Part shown: one piece after another, positions 1 through 8,023 of the stretch
How the letters are laid out: each line of letters starts with the position of its first letter
Numbering within the stretch: the first letter of the stretch is position 1
DNA from: Nitrospira sp. CG24B
GTDB taxonomy: Bacteria; Nitrospirota; Nitrospiria; Nitrospirales; Nitrospiraceae
Reading direction: 5' to 3'
NCBI GenBank assembly: GCA_002869845.2
Contig: NEWS02000004.1
Coordinates: forward strand, 1,188,731-1,239,291
DNA length: 50,561 nt
The notes under the pieces: model-generated
Database searches by the model: none
Told to the model about the DNA's origin: nothing
What the model saw: only the letters and a program-made list of their open reading frames with translations
Made by a program: the position numbers and the translations under genes

Positions 1-155
1 GCTTCGGTACGTTCATGATACGGTTCCCCAGAGCCTCTCCCTTTACTTTACTCACTGCGTTGCAGAATTGCCGGTAGAGAGACTCGTGACTCCTTCTACT
101 ATCTTATGCTCTTGGCGCTTTGACCTAGCCAACCGTCGATACACCGTTGCGACGA

Positions 156-1457
156 TTACTTTCCGACTGGAACATTCTCCGTACGCTTCACGATCTCGAT
201 CGGCTGGAAGACTGGATCTTGTGAGCCTTGGGATGACTCTGCTTCGACACGCTGGAGAAACGAGGCGGGGCCATTCAATGGAGCGTAACTGAGCCCGACT
301 TCGACGTCGAAGGTCTTGGTATCTTTTGGCGTTGGGAAGGTGAAGGTTTCCTCTCTCGTCTCTTCTGGTTTCAAGACCGTGTCTTCAGCCACTTTCACCG
401 CTTCGAAGTCAAAGATCGTTGGCTGTCCCTGGGCATCCAGATATGTCCGACCATAGACGCGCTTATCAGAAAATACCGTTTTGAGATTTTTCCCTTTGAT
501 ATCTAGATTGAGAACCACCGCAGCCCAAGCCGGATGGGTCGCCGGCAGATTATGCGGCACCAGGCTTTGAACCTTGACCACAACGGTCGTTTTGTCGCCG
601 TCGATCTTGGTTTGCACGTCTAACTTTGCAGCCTCTTGCCGAAGCTTCCCAATGCGTCCTGGAAAACTATGATTGGCGATCGTGCGCTTCTTTTCCCCAT
701 TGGCTGACTCCCCTACTTGTTGGGGCATATGGCACGTCTGACATTCTTTGCCGGACTTGACGGCCCGACTCTGATCCCAGTTCCCGAGCAAATCGTTGGC
801 CTTGCCCATGTTCGTTGCCGACGGCACCGACTGATGGCAGTTCAAGCACAGATCAGACTTCTGAAACAGGCCCAATTCCATCGACTGGTGCGCGAGATTC
901 TGAATGAAATCCTTGTATGGCCCATACAGCGTCTTTCCACCGGTTTCATACTTCGGCTCCGGGGGATGTTTGGCCCGATCTACCTGCTTGATCAAATGGC
1001 ACTGGCTGCAGGCAACTCCATCCAAGGATGGATCGCCTGCTTTCGCTTGATCAATAAAGAGTTGGGCGGAATCTGAAAACTCCCGCACATGCGGGGCATG
1101 ACAGCGAAAACACGCAACTTTGTCTTTTCCACCTGGTGATTTAAGATACGCATCGAGCGAGACACGGAACGCCGGAGAATGGATGGACTTCGCCAGAGGC
1201 GAGGTTTCCCACTCTTCATAGACCCGTTCGTGACACCGTTTGCATTTGGTGGAATGGGGGAAGGTTTTCTCGATCACCGACTGACTGGTTGCAGTCTGTG
1301 CCTGAGCGAAAGTAAACACGCCATCGGTTAACACCGCAGCACAGGCCATCATGACGAGGGTAAGCAAGACCGCAGCACGCGAAGAAGCGATGCGTACGCT
1401 TCGGTACGTTGAGCTTCTGAGCGACGCGAGAATGCCGCTGGAGGACTTTTTGAACAT
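156..1457 (-). CDS. exported pentaheme c-type cytochrome (paralogue 1)
   Basis: The protein of about 433 residues has five CXXCH heme c motifs (CKRCH, CFRCH, CSQCH, CLNCH, CQTCH), all in the N-terminal 60 percent, followed by a heme-free, probably beta-rich C-terminal domain containing an HNLPATHP segment. This layout resembles the cytochrome c-554/multiheme family that moves electrons in the periplasm; its partner is unknown. A basic N-terminus and hydrophobic core ending near AQAQT form a signal peptide. The ATG at 1457 lies 5 bases after the stop of the upstream paralogue (TAA at 1464-1462), so translation is probably coupled. A GTG at 1481 is possible but has no ribosome site. The start codon and the first ~25-30 codons lie inside a dispersed hairpin repeat, so the signal peptide is partly repeat-derived. 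It is the last gene of the run in this window. Confidence 0.85.
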   Translation of the reverse strand: MFKKSSSGILASLRSSTYRSVRIASSRAAVLLTLVMMACAAVLTDGVFTFAQAQTATSQSVIEKTFPHSTKCKRCHERVYEEWETSPLAKSIHSPAFRVSLDAYLKSPGGKDKVACFRCHAPHVREFSDSAQLFIDQAKAGDPSLDGVACSQCHLIKQVDRAKHPPEPKYETGGKTLYGPYKDFIQNLAHQSMELGLFQKSDLCLNCHQSVPSATNMGKANDLLGNWDQSRAVKSGKECQTCHMPQQVGESANGEKKRTIANHSFPGRIGKLRQEAAKLDVQTKIDGDKTTVVVKVQSLVPHNLPATHPAWAAVVLNLDIKGKNLKTVFSDKRVYGRTYLDAQGQPTIFDFEAVKVAEDTVLKPEETREETFTFPTPKDTKTFDVEVGLSYAPLNGPASFLQRVEAESSQGSQDPVFQPIEIVKRTENVPVGK

Positions 1458-1464
1458 CCTGTTA
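1367..1464 (-). repeat. hairpin repeat, copy A (left end diverged)
   Basis: This copy matches the others over the right arm (GGACTTTTTGAACATCCTG), the centre (GTAC-GCTTCG-GTAC) and the inner left arm (GCAAGACCGCAG). The outer left terminus is no longer recognisable. In the mRNA sense it begins with the TAA stop of the upstream cytochrome, and the ATG in CAGGATGTTC serves as the start of the downstream cytochrome. The inner stem pair AGAAGC/GCTTCT replaces AGAGGC/GCCTCT of copy C, a compensatory change. Confidence 0.8.
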
Positions 1465-2760
1465 GGAAAGTGATTTGACACGATAAGTCAGAAAATGCCG
1501 CTGGGTATATTCTTGGATGATTTGCTTCGCTTCTTCGCGTTCTTTCTCGGTCTGCAAGGAAGCAAGATACTTGTCCGTCAGCATAGGCTGGGGCGTGGGA
1601 ATGAGCGCGTAGGTGAGCACTGCTTCGATCGACGAAGCGGCAGTGCCAGCCGGAAGCGTCAGCGCAAATGGAACCTTCCTCGTATTGCCACCCTTAATGA
1701 AAGGATCAGGAATCGGACCGCGAAGGATCTTGTCGTACGGCAACCCAAATTGTTTCGTCTCTTCCGCTAAGGTCCTGCCTGCCGCATCCTTCGCCGTAAC
1801 AGTCAGGAAGAACTGTTTCAGCACCGGATCGCCATCGGGGAAACTGTGCGGGAGGCTGCCGACCTTCACAATCCCGGTTCCCTCCACCACCGTGCCGGCC
1901 TTCGTCACATCCACATCGATACGAGGCATCCATTCCGCCTGCAGATTCCGATTCTTGAGCATCGTACCGGCGACGACGACACCCCGAAACCAGTGGCGTC
2001 CGATAGCTCTCGTCATGGCCCCACGTCGCGACGTGGAACTGCCGGTCGAGGGCTCCATATGGCAATCCTGACAGATCGTTCCCTCAAGAATTTCTCCCGG
2101 CAGATTCTTCTGCGCCACATCCTTTACTTTGTCGAAATGGCACGCGGCGCAATAATTGGCCCCTCGAAAGTGCTCAGACTGCGCGGCAGGATGGACAAGA
2201 TTTTCTTCGGGATTGGGATAAGGGCCATAGAGTGTGTTGCCTGGCTGTAGTTTAAATGTCGGTGGTGAGTTCAATCCCCTTTCCATTCCATTCATCAAAT
2301 GGCAAGCTGAGCAACCGATTCCTTCGAATCCCGCCTTGCGGGCAAGCACGTGCGCCACCATCTTCTCGGCATGCTGAGGGAACACGGTAACGGCAGGCAC
2401 GTGACAGGAGAGACATCGTCCCTGTTCATCCGCGGTCGGATTCGTCTGTTTCCAAAGCCCCAACACCGTTCGAAAGACCGGTGACTCCAACGACGTGCCA
2501 TGTAAAAGGGCCGCGTCCACTCGGCCAAAGGTCTTCAAATCCGGCGTCTGCTCTCTGACGCCCTTCCACTCTTCGTAATGACGCTCATGGCACTGTTTGC
2601 AGTCTTCAGAACGGATGAAGATTTTCTCGATTTCAGCTACCCACTCAGGCACAGACCGACTGTTCGCCTCCTGAGCGATCGCCTGCTCATGATAGAGGCT
2701 AGTCAGGCAACCCGCCATCACCAGCATCCCGATTATGCCGACGATTCGCAGCTTTACCAT
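1462..2760 (-). CDS. pentaheme c-type cytochrome, probable lipoprotein (paralogue 2)
   Basis: The protein of about 432 residues has five CXXCH motifs (CKQCH, CLSCH, CSACH, CAACH, CQDCH) and a heme-free C-terminal domain with an HSFPDGDP segment. It matches the next gene in order and spacing of motifs (for example CHERHYEEW here and CHERVYEEW there), so the two are tandem duplicates. The N-terminus has a hydrophobic stretch ending in LVMAGC, a lipobox, which suggests a lipid-anchored periplasmic or outer-membrane-facing protein. The ATG at 2760 has GAAGG about 10 bases upstream; a TTG at 2766 is the alternative, served by AAGGAG. The TAA stop falls in the edge of repeat copy A. A role in electron transfer to or from the adjacent NXR-like module is inferred from context only. 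Confidence 0.85.
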   Translation of the reverse strand: MVKLRIVGIIGMLVMAGCLTSLYHEQAIAQEANSRSVPEWVAEIEKIFIRSEDCKQCHERHYEEWKGVREQTPDLKTFGRVDAALLHGTSLESPVFRTVLGLWKQTNPTADEQGRCLSCHVPAVTVFPQHAEKMVAHVLARKAGFEGIGCSACHLMNGMERGLNSPPTFKLQPGNTLYGPYPNPEENLVHPAAQSEHFRGANYCAACHFDKVKDVAQKNLPGEILEGTICQDCHMEPSTGSSTSRRGAMTRAIGRHWFRGVVVAGTMLKNRNLQAEWMPRIDVDVTKAGTVVEGTGIVKVGSLPHSFPDGDPVLKQFFLTVTAKDAAGRTLAEETKQFGLPYDKILRGPIPDPFIKGGNTRKVPFALTLPAGTAASSIEAVLTYALIPTPQPMLTDKYLASLQTEKEREEAKQIIQEYTQRHFLTYRVKSLS

Positions 2761-2780
2761 GTTCAAACGACCTTCACTCC

Positions 2781-3212
2781 TTAATCCCGCTTACAGCCGA
2801 CAAAATGAAAGTTGACGCCCCAGCCGACCGGATCACCTGGATCCGCCGGCTCATAGGTGCCGACCGTAAAATTGCATTCCTCCATGGCCTTCTTGATGGC
2901 TCGTCCGAAATCAGCCATGTTTCGGATCTCCTGCTTATCGATTTCCTTGATGACGGAACGAACCTTGATCCCTGCGTAATCCGCGCGTGAATTCCCAATC
3001 ACTTCGAACACGGCGACTCCCTGCGGCTGCTGGAGCTTCAGTTCTTTCTGAATGTCCTCGTCCACGGCTCCGACGACGATCCCGAATTCCTCACCGAGCC
3101 GGGCTGCTTCTTCCTCCGTCATCCCATTGGATTGCGCCTCAGCTGGTGGGACCCCAACGTCGGTGAAGAGGAACAGGCCCACCAACACCACGCCCAGCGC
3201 TCCTCCATTCAC
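2781..3212 (-). CDS. small exported PDZ-domain protein
   Basis: The protein of about 143 residues has an N-terminal hydrophobic signal or anchor (LGVVLVGLFLF) with a possible cleavage site after PPAEAQ, followed by a PDZ-like fold: GVAVFEVIGNSRADYAGIKV matches the carboxylate-binding loop and the 'A..AGI..GD.I' region of bacterial PDZ domains. There is no protease domain, so it is a stand-alone binding module. The GTG at 3212 was chosen because GGAGGAG lies 6-9 bases upstream and the resulting N-terminus is a clean signal peptide; the longer reading to 3329 would run through repeat copy B. It sits 20 bases before the lipoprotein cytochrome and probably belongs to the same transcript. Confidence 0.75.
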   Translation of the reverse strand: MNGGALGVVLVGLFLFTDVGVPPAEAQSNGMTEEEAARLGEEFGIVVGAVDEDIQKELKLQQPQGVAVFEVIGNSRADYAGIKVRSVIKEIDKQEIRNMADFGRAIKKAMEECNFTVGTYEPADPGDPVGWGVNFHFVGCKRD

Positions 3213-3251
3213 CAAACGCTCCTCCAAACCTGATGCGACTCTTCTCTCTCG

Positions 3252-3380
3252 CAGGGTGGTCAAACAGGCTGTCCAGCAAGGCCGCAGGGAGTCCGGAAAC
3301 TGAGGCGTACCCTCTGGGGTACGTCGCAAGGAGACGGACGACTGAGAACGAAGCTGGCAGCCTGTTTCACCGCCCTGCTA
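3252..3380 (-). repeat. hairpin repeat, copy B
   Basis: The terminal inverted repeats are nearly perfect: GCAGGGTGGTCAAACAGGCT on the left, and the complement of the right end reads GCAGGGCGGTGAAACAGGCT (18 of 20 identical). The central stem is GTACCC-TCTG-GGGTAC. The copy lies between the second NxrC-like gene, whose stop codon TGA is the GGTGA of the right terminus, and the PDZ gene. Confidence 0.85.
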
Positions 3381-4191
3381 CGGGATCGATAGCCAGTTGA
3401 AACCATGGCGCCACAGCCTTCTGGCCGTTTCGCTCTTTGTTTTCGCCATTCCATACGGCGAATGACACGGTCTGCATACGACCGGGAACGAGTGTGGCTT
3501 CATTCTCTTGCTCTTCGCTCACCAGAGGGCGACGCATCACGACATGCCAAACACCGTCCTTCCATACCGCCTGTCCCTGCACCCGCCCTTGTTTATCCTT
3601 TGTGGTCAACGTGCTGAATCCCCCGCCGATCAAATCCTCGACTGACGACACCCGCCTCGGAATGACTTCGAAGGTCCGCACTCCGCCTTCTTTCTTCTCC
3701 GATGTCTTCGCTGCCCGTCGATCGATATCGGTTTGCCAGTCCGCCTTCCAATGCCAGATATTGATGTAGTGGTCCAGCTGCCCCATGCAGAAAAATGCCG
3801 GCGCATCGCCGAGCGGAAGACCAATCGCGACGCCATCCCGGAAGGTCCCCGGAGTGAGCCGATCATTCTTCGTGTTGTCCTGCCATTCCAGCAAAAAGGC
3901 GATCTCCGTCCCGTTGTGGATGGACCGTACGGTTAGTGCGCGCACGGTGGGTTCCGGCCACACCGGCCTGGTAATCACCTGCCCGCTCAGGGGAATCGTA
4001 ATTGGTGAGACCTGTTGCCAAGCGGTATCATCGGCGGCATTCGGCAGATCACCGTGGACCACATACGATCTGATGGTCATCCCCTCGGAACTGACCAGCG
4101 GAATCCCAAACGCCCCAAGCACGCTGGCAACGACAATCAGGCCAGAAAAAAACCCAATGAGATGAGAGCGGGAATTGTCGATGTACGTCAT
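3367..4191 (-). CDS. NxrC-like / ethylbenzene dehydrogenase gamma-type heme b protein (copy 2)
   Basis: The protein of about 274 residues starts with a hydrophobic signal or anchor (GFFSGLIVVASVLGAFGIPL) and continues as the beta-sandwich typical of the gamma subunit of DMSO-reductase family enzymes. Expected axial ligands of heme b are present: Met about 136 in FFCMGQ and Lys about 258 in RNGQKAV. Family knowledge: such subunits carry electrons from the beta subunit Fe-S clusters to c-type cytochromes. It is a divergent paralogue of the protein at 10029-10979, sharing IPLSGQ, RVSSVEDL, GFSTLTT and ERNG. The ATG at 4191 was preferred over the TTG at 4239 because it gives a proper signal peptide; neither has a strong ribosome site. 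The TGA stop is formed by repeat copy B. Confidence 0.8.
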   Translation of the reverse strand: MTYIDNSRSHLIGFFSGLIVVASVLGAFGIPLVSSEGMTIRSYVVHGDLPNAADDTAWQQVSPITIPLSGQVITRPVWPEPTVRALTVRSIHNGTEIAFLLEWQDNTKNDRLTPGTFRDGVAIGLPLGDAPAFFCMGQLDHYINIWHWKADWQTDIDRRAAKTSEKKEGGVRTFEVIPRRVSSVEDLIGGGFSTLTTKDKQGRVQGQAVWKDGVWHVVMRRPLVSEEQENEATLVPGRMQTVSFAVWNGENKERNGQKAVAPWFQLAIDPVAGR

Positions 4192-4277
4192 TCGCACCGC
4201 ACAGGGCTCCGAGAGAAAACCGAACTCAGAATACCACAAAACCCGTGCGGGACAAACGTGACGGAGCGAGGTGAGGG

Positions 4278-5531
4278 TTAGACAAGCTTCAGACGGCGGA
4301 TCTTGTTTTCTCCGCGTTCGCAGATGTAGAGGTGGCCTTGTGAATCCATGGCCAAACCGACTGGCGAATTCACCACGGCCTCAATCGCCAGCAGGCCGTC
4401 GCCGTGTTTCAACATCCCTGCCGATTCCTTGGCGACAAATCGAGCGGCGCCGCAGCCGCCGATATTCTTATCCTCATACCCGCTATCGCCATTCCCCGCC
4501 ACCGTGGTCATGACACCGGTCTTCACATCCACCTTACGGACCCGATGATTCATGGTATCGGAAATGTACAGATTGTCTTCGTGATCAAAGACCACGGCCT
4601 CTGGGGCGTGGAGCATGGCTCGAACAGCTGGCTTATCGTCACCATCATATCCGTATCGGCAGACCCCTGCGACCGTCGAAATAATTCCCGTCTGAGAATC
4701 GATTTTTCTGACACGATTGCTGCCCTTGTCGACCACGTACACATCGCCCTTTGCATCGACCGCGAGCCCGACAATGTCGTAGAGGCGCGCCTCCATCGCG
4801 GGCCTCCCATCATCCAGATACATCGACATGTCCAGCCCATCGGAACAGACCGGCATGAGCCATCCTTGATCATCGCTGAAATCGATTCCGATCGCATCGC
4901 CTGACAGCACCACCAAATTCCTCGCCACCAAGGGCTGTTCTCGCGCTTCATCTTCAGCCGTCCACATCCCGGCTATGGTTGTCACCAATCCGGTCTTGGG
5001 ATCATACCGCCTGACCTTGTGCGCTTGGGTATCAGCGATAAAGAGAACATCCTCGCGATCAATGGTGATCGCCGCAGGCCAGGTCAGATTGACGTCCAGC
5101 GCCGGACCGTCCCCATTGAACCCATGCTGACCGGTACCGATCACCGTCGTAATGATGCCGGTCTCATGATCGATTTTCCGAATCCGGTTGCTCCCGGAAT
5201 CACAGATATACAAATTATTGTGGGAATCAAACGCAACGCCCAAGGGCAGATAAAGTCCGGCTTCCGCACAGGAGCCCTCATCTCCGCTATAGCAGGTTTC
5301 CCCGATGCCGGCGAAGTTGTGGAGCGTGCCTTGTAGGAGGTCAATGCGCCGGACTCGGTCAGATCCCGATTCAGCGAAGTACAGCCACTTCTCTTCCCGG
5401 TCCAGTGCAACGTGATGGGGGAGCGGGATTCCGGCCTTTACCGCACGCTTGCCGTCACCCGTACTTCGGGCCTTGCCGTTCCCGGCAAAGGTTTCGATAT
5501 AGCCAGCGGCCAAGCCTAGTTCGGTTTCCAT
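4278..5531 (-). CDS. NHL-repeat beta-propeller protein
   Basis: The protein of 417 residues is built almost entirely of NHL repeats, seen as recurring units such as GVAFDSHNNLYICDSGSNRI and GLAVDAKGDVYVVDKGSNRV, each followed by VRKID..TGII(S/T)TVAG. Six or more blades can be counted, enough for one closed propeller. There is no signal peptide or membrane segment, so as read it is cytoplasmic, which is odd in a run of exported proteins. The family has no single enzymatic role; it usually binds proteins or ligands. It lies between tatA (with repeat copy C in the gap) and the second NxrC-like gene, so a scaffold or assembly role for that complex is an inference from position. Confidence 0.8.
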   Translation of the reverse strand: METELGLAAGYIETFAGNGKARSTGDGKRAVKAGIPLPHHVALDREEKWLYFAESGSDRVRRIDLLQGTLHNFAGIGETCYSGDEGSCAEAGLYLPLGVAFDSHNNLYICDSGSNRIRKIDHETGIITTVIGTGQHGFNGDGPALDVNLTWPAAITIDREDVLFIADTQAHKVRRYDPKTGLVTTIAGMWTAEDEAREQPLVARNLVVLSGDAIGIDFSDDQGWLMPVCSDGLDMSMYLDDGRPAMEARLYDIVGLAVDAKGDVYVVDKGSNRVRKIDSQTGIISTVAGVCRYGYDGDDKPAVRAMLHAPEAVVFDHEDNLYISDTMNHRVRKVDVKTGVMTTVAGNGDSGYEDKNIGGCGAARFVAKESAGMLKHGDGLLAIEAVVNSPVGLAMDSQGHLYICERGENKIRRLKLV

Positions 5532-5598
5532 AAGTACGACGCTCTCTAGAGGGCTGTTAAAAAATTACTTTGCCGCTCGCGCACTTTCGACTCTCGGC

Positions 5599-5724
5599 GC
5601 AGGATGTTCAAAACGGCCTTCCAGCAAGGCCGCAGCGAGCGAAGAGGCGAGGCGTACGCTTCGGTACGTTGAGCCTCTGAGCGATGCGAGAACGCCGCTG
5701 GAGGACTTTTTCGACATACTGCTA
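5599..5724 (-). repeat. hairpin repeat, copy C (closest to consensus)
   Basis: This is the best preserved copy: left end GCAGGATGTTCAAAACGGCC, centre GTAC-GCTTCG-GTAC, inner stem AGAGGC/GCCTCT, right end GGACTTTTTCGACATACTG followed by CTAG. It occupies much of the gap between tatA and the NHL gene. The TAG stop of tatA is the last three bases of the repeat. Confidence 0.85.
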
Positions 5725-5997
5725 GATGCGTGGAGCCGGCTGTGCAGCCGCCCCGGCAGCTTGATTCAATGTGGCATTCTGAGTGGGCGCTGCAGTCACG
5801 GCCTGCGGCGCCGTCGCCTGTTGAGCCGCAGCCTGCGCTTCGGCCTCGATCGCATCCGCCTCATGGACAGACTTCTTAAAGCCCTTGATCGCCTTGCCGA
5901 TCCCCTCACCTAACTGCGGTAATTTCCCCGCGCCAAAAATAATGAGCACAATCATGAGGATGAGAATCAGCTCGGTAAACCCTAGACTCCCAAACAT
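5722..5997 (-). CDS. tatA: Sec-independent translocase protein TatA/TatE family
   Basis: The protein of 91 residues has the standard TatA layout: a short periplasmic N-terminus with [12 protein letters not shown], one membrane helix, the [10 protein letters not shown] hinge and an amphipathic helix ([15 protein letters not shown]), then an Ala/Gln/Pro-rich tail. It forms the pore-like assemblies that let folded cofactor-containing proteins cross the membrane. It stands alone, without tatB or tatC, inside a cluster containing a Tat-signal ferredoxin, NxrC and a TorD chaperone, which suggests a dedicated copy for exporting that enzyme. The stop codon is contributed by repeat copy C. Whether it is TatA or TatE cannot be decided here. 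Confidence 0.92.
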   Translation of the reverse strand: MFGSLGFTELILILMIVLIIFGAGKLPQLGEGIGKAIKGFKKSVHEADAIEAEAQAAAQQATAPQAVTAAPTQNATLNQAAGAAAQPAPRI

Positions 5998-6021
5998 AGT
6001 GCACCTCTTCCTAAAGGTAAG

Positions 6022-6831
6022 TTAGGACTTCGGACCATCCTTCGGCTTCTTGGCAAATCGCTCTTTCAACCGTTTGCGGGCTTCTTCCGCCTGCTCAAAC
6101 ATCTTGCACTTGTCATACACACTGATGAGGTTGTAATACGCGAGTGGTTCATCCGGATTGTGCTCCACCGCACTCTCCATGACCCTGACTGCCAAATCGG
6201 TCTTTTTATGACTGAGCGCGATTTCCATCAGCTTGAAGCTTGACTCCAAGTGTTTAGGATCCAGCTCCAACGTACGAAGATAGCACTGAATTCCCATGTC
6301 GATCGTGTTGTAGTCGGAGACCTGGGGGTTATCCAGCTCAATATAGACACCGGCGAGATTGTACCAAGCAATCGGATCATCTGGCGTGATCTCAACGAGG
6401 CGTTCGTAGTACCCCTTGGCCTCCATGTATTTCTTCTTGTCTGCGTAGAGCCTGCCAAGGTTGAACAGCGCCAGGACATCATGAGGGAAGATATCCAGCG
6501 CATGCCGAAATTCCGCCTCGGCTTCATCGACCATGTTCTTCGTCGCATAGATTGTTCCCAGATTTGCGTAATACATGGCGAGCGAGCGATTCATTTCCGC
6601 GCGAAGAGATTCCGCCATCTCAATCGCTTTCTTGACTTCTGCCAGCGCATCGTCGAGCCGCCCTTTACTAAAGTACAATTCACCAAGACGACAGCGAGCC
6701 TGAAAGTCATCAGGTTCGTCGACCAGCAATTGTTCGATCCCGGAGATCTCTTCATCCGGAGGGAGCGGCTGATCGCCAGGGTCAAGAACGGTCTCTGACT
6801 GCACTGGCGTCGGTCCTACATTTTCCATCAT
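6022..6831 (-). CDS. TPR-repeat protein
   Basis: The protein of 269 residues is soluble, acidic at its N-terminus, and made of about six tetratricopeptide repeats; typical helices are FQARCRLGELYFSKGRLDDA, YYANLGTIYATKNMVDEAEA and ALFNLGRLYADKKKYMEAKG. TPR arrays bind other proteins and often act in assembly of multi-subunit enzymes. There is no signal peptide or other domain. It lies 24 bases upstream of tatA and 19 bases downstream of a membrane protein gene, so an operon is likely. A role in assembling the NXR-like complex is inferred only from position. Confidence 0.85.
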   Translation of the reverse strand: MMENVGPTPVQSETVLDPGDQPLPPDEEISGIEQLLVDEPDDFQARCRLGELYFSKGRLDDALAEVKKAIEMAESLRAEMNRSLAMYYANLGTIYATKNMVDEAEAEFRHALDIFPHDVLALFNLGRLYADKKKYMEAKGYYERLVEITPDDPIAWYNLAGVYIELDNPQVSDYNTIDMGIQCYLRTLELDPKHLESSFKLMEIALSHKKTDLAVRVMESAVEHNPDEPLAYYNLISVYDKCKMFEQAEEARKRLKERFAKKPKDGPKS

Positions 6832-6850
6832 CTTCTATCTCGCTCTCACA

Positions 6851-7999
6851 CTAGGCCTGACCGTGGACGAGGCCATCCGTTGCCGGCAACACAGGGCCGG
6901 CGGAGGCCGGCAGCGATTCAGCAGCGGTTGGCTTCACTCGATCAAGGGTAAGTAATATGACTCCAAGAACAACCATCAACGTCAGGTTGGAGAACAGTAA
7001 GGCATACCCGGCGATAAACATCAGACCAACCCCATAGCCGGCCAGTCGCCCGATCATCAGCAACCTCACAACGGTGTAGGACCAACAGAGTAATCCCCCC
7101 ACATACACCGCAAAGGGGAGATAGAAGGTATAGCCCATCCCGAATTGAAAGATCCAGCCGATGCCTTGCGAGGCCTGCCGAAAGGCCGATGCAAAAGCCG
7201 GACTAAAGAGTTCCAAAAGATAGTCGGCCACGATGAGTGCTGAAAAAATGATACCCGTCGTCGACCAAAACCACATGGCCCGGTTCCACTGCTGTCGGTT
7301 CCTCGTTCGCAGCGACAGACTCTTGCTCTTGCCATAGGCCACAAACACGAAGAAGCTGGCCAACACCATCAACGCCTCACCCATGCGATGTGATTCGTAG
7401 ACCAAGGGCGGCGCCGCTATCGTTCCCGTCAAACTGTATATGGTCGATACGATCTGATAATAGAGCCACCCTGAAATGCCTAAGTAATACGTGGCCGCCA
7501 GCACACGCTGCGCCGGCTCACGATGGGTCATCACGTATTCCGACAGAAACGCCGTCAGCACCAGCAGCGTCAACCCGTTGTAGACGACTGCGCCCAGCAT
7601 GCCGGGCTGCACCACGAGAAACACAATCGTCAACAGCAACAAGAGCGCCGCCCCTGCGCTGCCAAGTTTGCTGAGCTGGCTTGTTGTAGGCCCTCCCCAG
7701 CGATTGATCAGGGCCAATGTCAGCGCTAAAAACAACAACACCGCGACGATATTGAGAAGCCACGTGCCCACCTCGGTCAGAGCCGTGAATGTGGGAGTGA
7801 TCCACGGGTGATCTGCCGCCAGCTTGCTGAGATGCATTCCAAGACGAGAGACCAGACGATAGAGAACCAGCTCAAGAAACGAGGTGAGGAGAACGAGCTT
7901 GACGGTATACTCAAACAGTGGACCGAAGTCCGACACTTTCCCCGTCACCCGTTCGCTGAGCGTTGCTACCTTCATGACCATCCCCATCAGGGCAGACAT
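6851..7999 (-). CDS. polytopic membrane protein of unknown function
   Basis: The ORF of up to 382 residues has roughly nine to ten hydrophobic segments (for example LLNIVAVLLFLALTLALI, LLLLLTIVFLVV, ALMVLASFFVFVAYG) and a short soluble C-terminal tail rich in Ala and Pro. I do not recognise a family; the middle part is reminiscent of energy-metabolism membrane proteins of unknown function, with no cofactor motif. The start is uncertain: the ATG at 7999 lacks a ribosome site, while the ATG eight codons in (MKVATLSERV) is preceded by GGGG. It lies between the radical SAM gene and the TPR gene. Confidence 0.7.
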   Translation of the reverse strand: MSALMGMVMKVATLSERVTGKVSDFGPLFEYTVKLVLLTSFLELVLYRLVSRLGMHLSKLAADHPWITPTFTALTEVGTWLLNIVAVLLFLALTLALINRWGGPTTSQLSKLGSAGAALLLLLTIVFLVVQPGMLGAVVYNGLTLLVLTAFLSEYVMTHREPAQRVLAATYYLGISGWLYYQIVSTIYSLTGTIAAPPLVYESHRMGEALMVLASFFVFVAYGKSKSLSLRTRNRQQWNRAMWFWSTTGIIFSALIVADYLLELFSPAFASAFRQASQGIGWIFQFGMGYTFYLPFAVYVGGLLCWSYTVVRLLMIGRLAGYGVGLMFIAGYALLFSNLTLMVVLGVILLTLDRVKPTAAESLPASAGPVLPATDGLVHGQA

Positions 8000-8023
8000 T
8001 ATAGCTGTCGCAAAAAAAAGAGG

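Noticed and set aside
1..13. GCTTCGGTACGTT at the window start equals the centre of the hairpin repeat
   Set aside because: Only 13 bases match and the following sequence diverges at once; it may be the cut end of another copy, but the window does not show enough.
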